NCBI GenBank assembly: GCA_965279125.1
Contig: CBDIHL010000044.1
Coordinates: forward strand, 310,001-374,000
Length of the DNA stretch: 64,000 bases
From: Dinoroseobacter sp965279125
GTDB lineage: Bacteria; Pseudomonadota; Alphaproteobacteria; Rhodobacterales; Rhodobacteraceae
Direction: 5' to 3'
The first letter of the stretch is position 1; each line of letters begins with the position of its first letter. Positions 9,116-17,562 of this stretch are shown piece after piece. The translations under genes were made by a program, and so were the position numbers. A model generated the notes under the pieces. It did not search any database, was not told the origin of the DNA, and saw nothing but the letters and a program-made list of their open reading frames with translations.

Positions 9116-9775
9116 TCAGCCCGCGCTTTGCACCAGGTGCATCATCACCGCGATGAAGAAGATCAGCGAGGCCACCATGACGAAAATATGCCAAATGGTG
9201 TTGTGGAAGCGCCAATGTTGCATGGCCAGAAACAATGTGCCCACAGTATAGAGGATCCCCCCCGCCAGCATCAGCACCACAACCATCGGTGACAGCGCAT
9301 TCAGCAAGTCCCATCCACCGATCAAGATGCCCCAGCCCATCGCAAGGCAGGTGCCGATGCCCAAAGCGGTGCTGCGCTTGGGCAAGAAGACCGACAGGCC
9401 CGTGCCGACAAGGGCTGCAATCCAGATCCCCGCAAGCATCGCCAGACCTTGGCCACCGGACAGCAAGGCAAAGGGCGTGTAAGTGCCTGCAATCTTGAAG
9501 TAAATCGCCGAGTGGTCGAGCCGCTTCAGGAACGGCGTCCAATCCGGGCGCGGCAGGTGATTATACATCAGCGAGCACGAGATCATCGCAATCAACGTCG
9601 CGCCATAAATGCTGGTCGATGTCACCGCAGCCGCATCGCCGCGCAGCACCGCGGCCAGCGTAATCATCACCGGAACCGCGGCCAAGGCGAGGATCAAGGC
9701 AACAATATGCACCGCTGCGTCGCTGATCAGCTCCGCCTTGGTATACACGCGCACCTGTGAGTCTGTGTTGGACAT
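9116..9775 (-). CDS. hemolysin III (YqfA/PAQR-like) membrane protein
   Basis: A 219-residue integral membrane protein with seven predicted helices. Family marks are the N-terminal SDAAVHIVALILALAAVP helix, SCSLMYNHLP, the RLDHSAIYFKIAGTYTPFAL segment and the C-terminal WRFHNTIWHIFVMVAS with conserved His residues, which in PAQR-superfamily proteins bind zinc. Members are named after a Bacillus cereus hemolysin but most are housekeeping proteins of uncertain role, possibly in membrane-lipid homeostasis. It follows the PPOX gene on the same strand with a 59-base gap. Confidence 0.85.
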   Translation of the reverse strand: MSNTDSQVRVYTKAELISDAAVHIVALILALAAVPVMITLAAVLRGDAAAVTSTSIYGATLIAMISCSLMYNHLPRPDWTPFLKRLDHSAIYFKIAGTYTPFALLSGGQGLAMLAGIWIAALVGTGLSVFLPKRSTALGIGTCLAMGWGILIGGWDLLNALSPMVVVLMLAGGILYTVGTLFLAMQHWRFHNTIWHIFVMVASLIFFIAVMMHLVQSAG

Positions 9776-9852
9776 ATCCACAAGGTAACGCGCGGATATT
9801 AACCGTCTATGTGCAAAGTTGATTGACGTTGCGGCAGGTTACGTAAGGCAAA

Positions 9853-10029
9853 TCAGGCCTCGACGTGATCCTCATGCACGAACCGCTTGTCGCAATATCC
9901 GCATTCGACCCAGCCCTGATCCTCGGGGATTTGCAGCCAGACGCGCGGATGACCCGACGCCGCCCCCCCGCCATCACAGGCGATGCGGCGCTTGCTCACG
10001 ATCTCGGTCTCGGGGACTTGGGTGGCCAT
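9853..10029 (-). CDS. zinc-finger CHCC (NDUFS6-like) protein
   Basis: A 58-residue protein starting MATQVPETEIVSKR. It carries IACDGG near residues 17-22, the HPRVWLQI core, and ends with VECGYCDKRFV before a short acidic His-containing tail: a zf-CHCC pattern of one Cys, one His and a CxxC pair. The family includes the zinc-binding NDUFS6-like accessory subunit of complex I, and alphaproteobacteria encode short versions like this. A longer reading to 10167 lacks family similarity. It is divergent from the ABC ATPase gene. Confidence 0.8.
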   Translation of the reverse strand: MATQVPETEIVSKRRIACDGGGAASGHPRVWLQIPEDQGWVECGYCDKRFVHEDHVEA

Positions 10030-10129
10030 GGGGATCGTCCTTCTTGGTTGCCGCGCAGGCGAGGGCACGTTACGTCGCGCCCATATTACTGCGCCCACCC
10101 GTACGGGCAAGAGCGCGCGAGGGAACACC

Positions 10130-11062
10130 ATGTCACATAATGCCATCTCATTGCGGGGTTTGCGCAAGACCTATGCGGGCTCCAAGCGCACCGAGCCCAA
10201 GGAGGCGCTGAAAGGCGTCGATCTGGATGTGCCTGCAGGCTCCATCTTCGGGCTGCTTGGCCCCAACGGTGCGGGCAAATCCACGCTGATCAACATCATG
10301 GCCGGTCTGGTGAAGAAATCGGCGGGTCAGGTGACGATCTGGGGGTTTGATCAGGACGTGAACCCGCGCCAAAGCCGCGCCGCGATCGGGGTGATGCCGC
10401 AGGAGCTGAACCTTGATCCGTTCTTCACCCCCCGTGGCGCGCTGGAGGTGCAAGCCGGTCTCTACGGTGTGCCCAAAGCCCAGCGCCGCAGCGATGAAAT
10501 CCTCGCTTTGGTCGGGTTGGAAGACAAAGCCCATGCCTATGCGCGCACCCTGTCTGGCGGGATGCGGCGCAGGCTCTTGCTGGGCAAAGCGCTGGTGCAC
10601 CGCCCGCAAGTCCTCGTGCTCGACGAGCCGACCGCCGGCGTCGATATCGAGCTGCGTCAAATGCTGTGGCGCAATGTACGCAAGCTGAATGACGAGGGGA
10701 TGACGATCATCCTGACGACGCATTACCTGGAGGAAGCGCAGGAAATGTGCGACGAGATCGCCATCATCAATCACGGCCAGAAGATCACCCAGGACAAGAC
10801 CGCCAACCTGCTTGCGCGCCTCGATGCCAAGACCCTGCTGGTCACGCCAGAGGTCGCCAGCACTGCCGAGATCCCCCTGCCAGACGGCGTCACCCTGACC
10901 CGGCGCGGCGATGTGCTGGCGCTGAGTTACAGCAAGGGCAAGGTGGATATGGAAGCCATGCTCAGCGCCGTCCATGCCGCTGGGATCACCATCAAAGATG
11001 TCGCCACCGAAGAGCCTGACCTGGAAGATGTCTTCCTTAAGCTGACCGCGTCGCGCGCGTGA
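10130..11062 (+). CDS. ABC transporter ATP-binding protein (YadG-like, ABC-2 class)
   Basis: A 310-residue ATPase. Walker A GPNGAGKST lies around residues 45-53, the Q-loop is VMPQELNLDPFFT, the signature is LSGGMRRRLLLGKAL, and Walker B is VLVLDEPTAGVD followed by the switch histidine in TTHYLEEA. A C-terminal extension of about 80 residues is typical of the DrrA/YadG subgroup that powers ABC-2 exporters. No permease gene is adjacent, so its partner must be elsewhere. GAGGGA precedes the ATG at 10130; longer in-frame starts would run into the divergent zinc-finger gene. Confidence 0.88.
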   Translation: MSHNAISLRGLRKTYAGSKRTEPKEALKGVDLDVPAGSIFGLLGPNGAGKSTLINIMAGLVKKSAGQVTIWGFDQDVNPRQSRAAIGVMPQELNLDPFFTPRGALEVQAGLYGVPKAQRRSDEILALVGLEDKAHAYARTLSGGMRRRLLLGKALVHRPQVLVLDEPTAGVDIELRQMLWRNVRKLNDEGMTIILTTHYLEEAQEMCDEIAIINHGQKITQDKTANLLARLDAKTLLVTPEVASTAEIPLPDGVTLTRRGDVLALSYSKGKVDMEAMLSAVHAAGITIKDVATEEPDLEDVFLKLTASRA

Positions 11063-11516
11063 TCCGCGCCTGCCAGCAATTGTTACGCGCGGATCGGACA
11101 TCGACAAAGGCGATCTCCGGATCGTCCAGGACCTGCGCGGCATAAGACGCCAACTCCGCCACAGGGGTTACACGCCCGGTGCCGTACTTGATCCGCTCAT
11201 CCGCCGTGTAGCCTTTCAGCAGATAGTCCGGGCTGGTCGTGAAAACCTCCGGCACGCCATCCTCCTCGAAGGCGCGGCACGGCCCGGCACATAGAAAAAT
11301 CGGGCCAGTCTCGGCATAAGGGATAAGGGCCGCAAAGGGGCAATGGGCCAGGATCAGCATCTCCGCCCCGTCTGGAATGGTCTTCAGGCAATGGCGGCAG
11401 GGATTTCCATCCCCAACCGAAAGGCTGCGCTCAGGGATCTGGCCGTTCGCGTCAGGCGCGCCCGCTTGGTAGCCGCGCACGATATCCGTGGGCAGGGGGT
11501 GAAATTGGATCGTCAT
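11037..11516 (-). CDS. DUF1203 family protein
   Basis: A 159-residue protein. The start at 11516 (MTIQFHPLPTDIVRGY) has a GGAG about nine bases upstream. CRHCLKTIPDGAEMLILAHCPF and the following ETGPIFLCAGPC segment, with conserved Cys residues, match the DUF1203 family, which has no known function. The tail overlaps the convergent ABC ATPase gene by 26 bases. Upstream of its start lie a recurrent gene-end motif (11609-11630) and a perfect 32-base palindrome (11681-11712). Confidence 0.8.
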   Translation of the reverse strand: MTIQFHPLPTDIVRGYQAGAPDANGQIPERSLSVGDGNPCRHCLKTIPDGAEMLILAHCPFAALIPYAETGPIFLCAGPCRAFEEDGVPEVFTTSPDYLLKGYTADERIKYGTGRVTPVAELASYAAQVLDDPEIAFVDVRSARNNCWQARITRATRSA

Positions 11517-11680
11517 GGCAAATCTCCGGTCAAACATGTCGTCCCAAGCCCTACCCGAGCGCCAAACTCAAACCGACCCGATCCTTGCGCAAAGCTGGCA
11601 ATCGCCCTTCTTTGCTTTTCTTAAATATCCAAATCCTGCGGCCCGTCCCAGGCGCACCCCCACAAATTGAGGCCGCTTCG

Positions 11681-11712
11681 GACCTATTGTTTCGCATGCG
11701 AAACAATAGGTC
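11681..11712. promoter_or_regulatory. perfect 32-base palindrome
   Basis: Bases 11681-11696 are the exact reverse complement of 11697-11712, with no spacer; the centre is TTTCGCATGCGAAA. It lies about 30 bases beyond the end of the HIT gene and 165 bases upstream of the DUF1203 start. No T-run follows on either strand, so an ordinary terminator is unlikely; an operator for a dimeric repressor or a cruciform-forming site is possible. Confidence 0.5.
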
Positions 11713-11742
11713 ACCGATGCTGACCTATAACTTATTGATTTA

Positions 11743-12111
11743 TTAACCTTTTTCGAGCATCCGCCCGAGGTTTCGCCCCGCCAGAATATGCACATGCAGA
11801 TGCGGCACCTCTTGCACACCATGGGCACCGGAATTGGCAATCATCCGCCATCCATCCGCAGCGACACCCAGCTTTTCGCAGCAGGCGGCAATCGTGCGGG
11901 TGTAGTCGATGATCTCCGCATCGGAGGCCTCGGCTGCGAAGTGATCATAGGTCACGTAAGGCCCTTTCGGGATCACCAGCACATGGATCGGCGCCTGGGC
12001 GTAGATATCCTCGAACGCCAGACTGTGCTCGGTCTCCATCACGGTGGTGTTCGGGATCTCGCCGCGCAGGATTTTGGCGAAGATGTTTTCGGGATCGTAA
12101 GTATAAGCCAT
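11743..12111 (-). CDS. HIT family nucleotide hydrolase/transferase
   Basis: A 122-residue cytoplasmic protein of the histidine-triad (HINT) family. DNIF-like PENIFAKILRGEIP opens the fold and the catalytic HLHVHI triad is near residues 103-108. HINT proteins hydrolyse nucleoside phosphoramidates such as AMP-lysine. The length and motif positions are normal for the family. It is followed by the glycosyltransferase gene upstream on the same strand with an 11-base gap, so the two may share a transcript. Confidence 0.92.
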   Translation of the reverse strand: MAYTYDPENIFAKILRGEIPNTTVMETEHSLAFEDIYAQAPIHVLVIPKGPYVTYDHFAAEASDAEIIDYTRTIAACCEKLGVAADGWRMIANSGAHGVQEVPHLHVHILAGRNLGRMLEKG

Positions 12112-12122
12112 GGGGTTTGTCC

Positions 12123-13700
12123 TTAGTCTTTGAAAAGCGTCGGGTCGCTGGCAATCCCGTGGGCCTGGTCCCAGGGGATGCGGAAAAACTCTGCCAGAAC
12201 GCCCGCATTTTTGTCCGGCGTGTCGGCCTCATCGATGCGCGACACATCGGAAAAATTCGCCTCGCGCATCCGGTCTTGGTCCAGCGAGACCTCCTGACGC
12301 AAGGTCGGCAACAACCGCGCGACCGTATCTGCGGACGAGGTTTCGCCCGCCAGCCCAATGCGCCGCGCATGCCCCAGCAGGAAGTCATCCGAGAAATCGC
12401 AACTGATCTCCAGCATCCGCGTGCGCACCTTGTCCGAGAAGAAATCCCGCATCAGATCTACCGCCGACGGGTCGAGACAAATCGCCAGCCGGTCGGTGCC
12501 GTGGTAATCATACAAGATCCGCAACAGCGCCCGCCGATGGCGCATCCGCTTTTCCACGGTGCTTTCAATCCCGCCCAGATCGGGCAGATCGGCATCTTGT
12601 TCGTTGAACAGATATTCGACCCCGCGCAGATCAAACGTGTGCCGCGACATGCCCAGCAGCCGCTTGGCCACATGCCATTTCTTGCACGCGATGATCAGCA
12701 ACTCGCGATCCCGCCCAACACTCGATTCCGTCTCCCAGAAGCGCGGGGCAAAGCGGCGTCCGATCCGGCCCCTCTGGGTCAGGAAACTGTGCAGATTGCG
12801 CCCCTCGTTCGAGATCTCGAACTCGGTCTGATCGGAGGACCACAGCACCCCCAACCGCGCCTTCAACTCCGCCGCTTCGGGGCTGATCTTGCGGGCAAAC
12901 AGATAGTCTTGCCCCAAAAGCAGGCCGTAATGGTCGTTGTAGAAGGTCGCGGGCATCCCGTAATCGGTGAACATCAAAAAGGTCTGTGTGCGGCTGTCGA
13001 TCTCGGCATCGGCCACAAGATGGCGCACGAGCGTCTGGAAAAACGTCTCGTCGGGAATCCAGGTCGTGCGGAAAAACTTCGTCACATCCGGGCGCTCGGC
13101 GATGAAGCCCAGCAGCGTCTCGACCGTGCTGCGACGCAGACACCACCACTGGCTGCCGATCATCAGGCGCAAGTCGGGCGGTGGCTTACGGCTGAACCCC
13201 AACTTCTTTTGCAGGTTCCACGCGGCATAAAACCGGCGCGGTTGCGTACGCTCGTTAAACCAGTGCCGATAGATCAGGCGGTCCTCCAGCATCCCGGTCT
13301 TGATCCAGCCCGAGGTATAGAAATCGACGCTTTCGATATAGTCGGTCTTCGCAGGGGCCAGCATCGCATGGGCGAAGGCGGCGGACTTTACCGGCATGCA
13401 ATCACCAGACAGCATGTAGAAATGGCTCGCGTCCTTGAACGCAGCCTCGGCGGCTTTGAGGGCCACAAGCGTTGCTTCAACAAGGCTCCACTCGCCCCAC
13501 CCGCATTTGACCCGGCGCGGCGCGAGGATCACGTTTGGCAAGGATGCTATACCGTCTTTGATCGCCTGAAACGCTGCACCCGGGGCGCTGGCGTCGAAAT
13601 GGATGACCATCGCGTCCCCTTCCGCCGTCAGCCGCTTGGCTTGCGCGACCACAGCCTCGGGGTCTTTGTGACACAGCAGGATGAAGGCGATGCGGGTCAT
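12123..13700 (-). CDS. GT14 core-2/I-branching beta-1,6-N-acetylglucosaminyltransferase-like protein
   Basis: A 525-residue protein. Residues about 1-290 match the Branch/GT14 fold: IAFILLCHKDPEAV at the N-terminus, YMLSGDCMPVKS near residue 100, and a SQWWCLRRSTVETLL segment with WIPDETFFQT. The C-terminal part resembles the extra domain seen in Rhodobacterales members (DUF5928-type in my memory). Such enzymes branch a surface or secreted glycan; donor and acceptor here are unknown. ATG at 13700 is preferred to the ORF limit at 13727. The next two genes, divergent on the plus strand, are a sulfotransferase and an MptE-like protein, which suggests a small glycan-decoration locus. Confidence 0.82.
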   Translation of the reverse strand: MTRIAFILLCHKDPEAVVAQAKRLTAEGDAMVIHFDASAPGAAFQAIKDGIASLPNVILAPRRVKCGWGEWSLVEATLVALKAAEAAFKDASHFYMLSGDCMPVKSAAFAHAMLAPAKTDYIESVDFYTSGWIKTGMLEDRLIYRHWFNERTQPRRFYAAWNLQKKLGFSRKPPPDLRLMIGSQWWCLRRSTVETLLGFIAERPDVTKFFRTTWIPDETFFQTLVRHLVADAEIDSRTQTFLMFTDYGMPATFYNDHYGLLLGQDYLFARKISPEAAELKARLGVLWSSDQTEFEISNEGRNLHSFLTQRGRIGRRFAPRFWETESSVGRDRELLIIACKKWHVAKRLLGMSRHTFDLRGVEYLFNEQDADLPDLGGIESTVEKRMRHRRALLRILYDYHGTDRLAICLDPSAVDLMRDFFSDKVRTRMLEISCDFSDDFLLGHARRIGLAGETSSADTVARLLPTLRQEVSLDQDRMREANFSDVSRIDEADTPDKNAGVLAEFFRIPWDQAHGIASDPTLFKD

Positions 13701-13843
13701 GTCCGGTGTCTTACCATGTCTTACCATTTACAGGGGCCTGCCCGATTGGGACTGCCCGGTCGGGGGTGCAATCTGCATACAGGCTTGCTAGAATGGTTCA
13801 AGCACCGCACCTCAGAATGCGGGCCCTTTGAGGAGATCGAGGC

Positions 13844-14671
13844 ATGGGATTCCCCGGAACCTGGATGACAACAAGCGAAAGCGTGGTCTACCGCGTGGTG
13901 CCGAAATGCGCGTGCTCGAGCATCGGGCAGATCATGTATTACGTGGACAATGGCCGCTACTATGACGGCGATATTCATGATGCCAAGGACGGGATGCACA
14001 AATGGGGCATGGACGAGAGCCAGGAGGCGATCTCGGCCAATGTGAAGGCGCATAAGTCCTACGCCTTCACCTGTGTGCGCAATCCTTACACCCGTATCCT
14101 CTCGGCCTTTTTCGACAAGATCGCCGGCATCCAGCGCAACGGCAAACGCTATCGCGGCAACCTTGTGCCGCAGCTTAGCCAGACTTACGGCATCGATGTG
14201 GGCAGCCCCGAGGATGGGTTCGACTTCGACCAGATCGCCAATTTCCGGCGGTTTTTGCTGTTTGCGCGCGACACCATCAAGTTCCGCCGCCCGATGGATC
14301 CCGACATCCACTGGTCGCCTGTCTCGGGCCATGTCAGCACCCTGATCCACGGGGGCGGCACCTACGACCATATCTTTTTTACCGAAGATTTTAACGAAGG
14401 CATGCGGGTGGTCTTGGACAATATCGAGATGAAGCACCCCATCGCGATTGAGGACGTCCCGAGGTTCAATGAAAGCGAAGGTCACGGACCCAAACGCGCG
14501 CATCCGGTGCAGGACTACTTTGACGATCTCTCCATGCACCTGATGTGGGAGATTTATCATAAGGATTTTCGTCTCTTTCAGTATGATTTCGAGACACCTG
14601 CCAACAAGATGCCCTTGGGCGCAGTTGATCTGGACGAGGTGCATCTGAAACTTGGGCCCAACGCGCCATAA
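13844..14671 (+). CDS. sulfotransferase family 2 protein
   Basis: A 275-residue protein with the two PAPS-binding motifs of the Sulfotransfer_2 family: VPKCACSSIGQIMYY (5' phosphosulfate loop, residues about 19-33) and FTCVRNPYTRILSAFFDK (3' phosphate motif, about 76-93). It should transfer sulfate from PAPS to a carbohydrate. GAGGAG precedes the ATG. It is divergent from the GT14 gene and followed by the MptE-like gene, so sulfation of the same surface polysaccharide is plausible but inferred. Confidence 0.85.
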   Translation: MGFPGTWMTTSESVVYRVVPKCACSSIGQIMYYVDNGRYYDGDIHDAKDGMHKWGMDESQEAISANVKAHKSYAFTCVRNPYTRILSAFFDKIAGIQRNGKRYRGNLVPQLSQTYGIDVGSPEDGFDFDQIANFRRFLLFARDTIKFRRPMDPDIHWSPVSGHVSTLIHGGGTYDHIFFTEDFNEGMRVVLDNIEMKHPIAIEDVPRFNESEGHGPKRAHPVQDYFDDLSMHLMWEIYHKDFRLFQYDFETPANKMPLGAVDLDEVHLKLGPNAP

Positions 14672-14733
14672 TCGCATGACTTTTGGCGGGCTTGCCCCAT
14701 CTTTGCGTGATCGCAGAGTGAAGAAGGCCGCCC

Positions 14734-15432
14734 ATGACGAACGTTCTCCTACTGGGCAGTGGCCCCAACGCGGTTGAGTGCCAAGACTGGCCCCGCGCCC
14801 TGTTTGACCGGATTGTCGTGATCAACAACGCGTGGCGGGTGCGGAGCGATTGGGACGACCTGATCTACCCCGAGGACTTCCCGATGGAGAAGACGCCGGA
14901 GGTCTTGCAGCCCGGTCAGAGGCGCGTTGAGGCAGACGCCTTTGTCCCCGCCCAAAACGCCTATGGCGGGTTCATCTGGGGCGGTGGGACGATGGCGTTC
15001 ACGGCGGGCTACTGGGCGCTGCATGCGCTGCGCCCGAAGGTGATCGCCTATCTGGGCTGCGACATGGTTTACGCGCCCTCCGGCGACACGCATTTCTACG
15101 GCACCGGAACGCCGGATCCGTTGCGCAAAGACGTGACTTTACGCTCGCTGGAAGGGAAGTCGGCGCGGCTTATGGCTTTGGCCGCGCGACAGGGATGCGC
15201 TTTGGTGAATTTGTCTCAGACCGAGAGCCGCTTGGTGTTCCCTCGCACCGTGCCTGATGCGATCGCGGACGTTTCGCCTGAGGCGTTTGAGGACGCAGAG
15301 GTCGAGGCGGTTTTGGCGGCGGAAGATGCACTCGATTATCAGGTCCCGTCGGGCCGGTATTGGGAGGAAGAAGCGCGGTTCGACCCGGCCCAGATCGACC
15401 GGATCGATGCGATGTGGCGCGCGCTGGTCTAG
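14734..15432 (+). CDS. uncharacterised protein, MptE/DUF115-like
   Basis: A 232-residue protein. It begins VLLLGSGPNAVE, has DRIVVINNAW near residues 28-37, and a central GGTMAFTAGYWALHAL followed by VIAYLGCDMVY and THFYGTG. This resembles the Rossmann-like DUF115/6-hydroxymethylpterin pyrophosphokinase-like fold found in flagellin-glycosylation factors and sialyltransferase-like proteins. AAGAAGG precedes the start. Position next to a sulfotransferase and a GT14 enzyme supports a role in glycan assembly. The assignment is by remembered pattern only. It overlaps the convergent oxidoreductase by four bases. Confidence 0.55.
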   Translation: MTNVLLLGSGPNAVECQDWPRALFDRIVVINNAWRVRSDWDDLIYPEDFPMEKTPEVLQPGQRRVEADAFVPAQNAYGGFIWGGGTMAFTAGYWALHALRPKVIAYLGCDMVYAPSGDTHFYGTGTPDPLRKDVTLRSLEGKSARLMALAARQGCALVNLSQTESRLVFPRTVPDAIADVSPEAFEDAEVEAVLAAEDALDYQVPSGRYWEEEARFDPAQIDRIDAMWRALV

Positions 15433-16409
15433 GCGTTTTCCAGCATCTCCAGCGCAATCACGCCGCTGCGATGGCGCGTTTCCACTGCGCGGTGGGCGTC
15501 GGCGATCTGGGACAGCGGGAAGCTTTGCTCGATCACTGGAGCGAGGTGCCCGGCCTCGGCCATCTCGGCAAGATGCTCCAACTGCGCGTGATCTGGCATC
15601 GACACGCAAAACGCGATCTTATGGCCCTGTGCGCGGCACGGCACCATCATCTGGCCAAGCTCCCGCCAGCTGCCCTCAATCGTGAGGTATCGGCCATTGC
15701 GAACCAAGAGCGGGCGTGCCTTGGCGAAGTCCAGCAAACCGATTGTGTCGAATACGACATCATAACTTGCGCGCGGCACTTGAGTGATATCGACAGTTTC
15801 GTAAGACAGCATGGTGTCGGCACAAAGCGCCGCCAGAAAGCCCAAATTGCGCGACGAAGACAGCGTCGTGACATGCGCGCCCAGCGCTTTGGCCAGTTGC
15901 ACGCCCAGATGGCCGACACCGCCTGACGCTCCGGTGATCAAGATACGCTCGCCCGCCGACAGCTTGCCAAGCTTGGTTAAGAACAGATGCGATGTGGCCG
16001 CGCCGAACGGCAAAGCGGCGGCTTGCGCATGGGACAAGACGGTGGGTTTTAGGGCCAGCGCGGCGGTCTCGGACAGCGCGATCAGCTCGGCATGACCGCC
16101 TCTGTCGCCCGCACCAAACACGGCATCGCCAATCTGGTAGCGGGTCACCTCCGGGCCAATCGCGATGACCTCGCCAGAGAAGGTCACGCCGGGGATCTCG
16201 TGGCGCGGCCTTGTCAGACCCGAAACAAGACGCCCGACCAGCCGCAAGCCCTTGGGGAACGCGGCCGCGCGCAAACGCCAGTCGCCTGTTGTGACGACGG
16301 ACGCATGAATTTGCACGAGTACACTCGTCGGGGTGAGGGCGGGATCGGGGCGATCCTCGATCCGGATAACATCGGCGGGGCCATAGCTGGGGACGATTGC
16401 GGCTTTCAT
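15429..16409 (-). CDS. zinc-independent alcohol dehydrogenase/quinone oxidoreductase-like (MDR) protein
   Basis: A 326-residue medium-chain dehydrogenase/reductase. The N-terminal GroES-like domain has IPGVTFSGEVIAIG and YQIGDAVFGAG; the nucleotide domain has ILITGASGGVGHLGVQLAKALGA, a canonical NADPH-binding turn, followed by VFDTIG. The cysteines expected for a structural zinc site are absent, as in quinone-oxidoreductase members. Substrate unknown. It is transcribed divergently from a LysR-type regulator about 100 bases away, which probably controls it. Confidence 0.85.
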   Translation of the reverse strand: MKAAIVPSYGPADVIRIEDRPDPALTPTSVLVQIHASVVTTGDWRLRAAAFPKGLRLVGRLVSGLTRPRHEIPGVTFSGEVIAIGPEVTRYQIGDAVFGAGDRGGHAELIALSETAALALKPTVLSHAQAAALPFGAATSHLFLTKLGKLSAGERILITGASGGVGHLGVQLAKALGAHVTTLSSSRNLGFLAALCADTMLSYETVDITQVPRASYDVVFDTIGLLDFAKARPLLVRNGRYLTIEGSWRELGQMMVPCRAQGHKIAFCVSMPDHAQLEHLAEMAEAGHLAPVIEQSFPLSQIADAHRAVETRHRSGVIALEMLENA

Positions 16410-16518
16410 CTCAGGGTCCTTCTGGATTGGGTTTCCAGAGGCTTAAACCAACAGATATGCCGAACAAATTGACCTGATTGGCAGATTTGATATGCATATA
16501 TGTATGAAATGGGATGCA

Positions 16519-17373
16519 ATGTCGTTCGACTGGACCAAGGCCCGCGCCTTCCTCGCCACAGCTGAGGAGGGATCGCTTTCGGCCGCCGCACGCGCATTGG
16601 GCCTCGCGCAACCGACCTTGGGGCGACAGGTCGAGGCGCTGGAGCGCGAGCTGGACGTGGTGTTGTTTGAACGGATCGGCAAGCGGCTGGTGCTGACCCC
16701 GTCGGGCCTTGATCTGCTGGAGCATGTGCGCGCGATGGGCGAGGCGGCGCAGAGGGTGGCGTTGACGGCGTCAGGGCAGAGCCAAACACTCGATGGGCCG
16801 ATAACGATCAGCGCCGGGGCCGCGGTATGTGCGTTCATTTTGCCGCCCATCATCGAGGGCATACGCGCGGCCCATCCCGGTATCGAAATCACCTTGATCG
16901 CGACCGGGACCCAAAGCGATCTGCAACTGCGCGAGGCTGACATCGCCATTCGCAACGTGCAGCCTTCGCAAAACGATCTGATCGCACGGCGCACACCGGA
17001 CAGGCCCGCGGGGTTCTATGCGACCCACGCGTATCTGGCCCGTCATGGCCCGGACCTGACCCGCGCTGATTTCATCGGCTTTGACGAAAGCGGCGCGATG
17101 GCCGAGGCCTTAACCACGCGTGGCTTTACCGTGCGCGCGGACCAGTTCAAACTGCTGAGCGAGGATCATCTGGTGCAATGGGCGCTGGTCAAACAGGGTC
17201 TCGGGATCGGCATCATGATGTGCGAAATCGCGGATGCTGACGCAGATGTTGCGCGCGCGGCCCCGGAGTTCAGCGTGCCGGTTCCGATGTATTTGCTGGC
17301 CCACCGAGAGGTGAAAACAAGCCGGCGCGTGCGGGTGGTTTACGACCTGCTGGCGGAGGGGTTGAGCGGGTGA
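16519..17373 (+). CDS. LysR family transcriptional regulator
   Basis: A 284-residue regulator. The winged helix-turn-helix spans about residues 1-60 (FDWTKARAFLATAEEGSLSA, LGLAQPTLGRQVEALE, LFERIGKRLVLTPSG), followed by a periplasmic-binding-like effector domain. ATG at 16519 gives the family N-terminus; in-frame ATGs at 16504 and 16492 are alternatives. It is divergent from the MDR oxidoreductase, the usual arrangement for a LysR regulator and its target. The intergenic region near 16487-16500 contains an AT-rich ATATGCATAT palindrome. Confidence 0.88.
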   Translation: MSFDWTKARAFLATAEEGSLSAAARALGLAQPTLGRQVEALERELDVVLFERIGKRLVLTPSGLDLLEHVRAMGEAAQRVALTASGQSQTLDGPITISAGAAVCAFILPPIIEGIRAAHPGIEITLIATGTQSDLQLREADIAIRNVQPSQNDLIARRTPDRPAGFYATHAYLARHGPDLTRADFIGFDESGAMAEALTTRGFTVRADQFKLLSEDHLVQWALVKQGLGIGIMMCEIADADADVARAAPEFSVPVPMYLLAHREVKTSRRVRVVYDLLAEGLSG

Positions 17374-17399
17374 TTTTGGCGGTGCGCTGGGGTGGCGAA

Positions 17400-17538
17400 G
17401 TGTTACCGCAAAGTTAACACGCCTAATAATGTTAGGGACTGTACGGCATGTGGTGGCATGTCTGTCACGAGCCACCACATTTTGCGATTTTCCAGCACAC
17501 TCCCTAACAATGTTAGGGATTCAACCCTGACGTGTGCT
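17400..17538. repeat. intergenic palindrome array
   Basis: Between two convergent genes. Contents in order: GTGTTA/TAACAC inverted repeat (17400-17405, 17415-17420); a palindrome at 17422-17436 with one mismatch; a perfect ten-base stem (17448-17457, 17471-17480) with a 13-base loop; a perfect 19-base palindrome (17501-17519); and an AGCACAC/GTGTGCT pair (17494-17500, 17532-17538) bracketing it. The two palindromes share AATGTTAGGGA exactly, 81 bases apart. The arrangement suggests paired protein-binding sites around a hairpin. Confidence 0.55.
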
Positions 17539-17562
17539 TCTGGTGTAGTCCGCGAAGGCCGC

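Noticed and set aside
10130..11062. Complete ABC exporter operon
   Set aside because: Only the ATPase is present; flanking genes are a zinc-finger protein and DUF1203, not permeases.
17400..17538. Chromosome dimer resolution (dif) site
   Set aside because: The palindromes do not match the XerC/XerD half-sites known to me.
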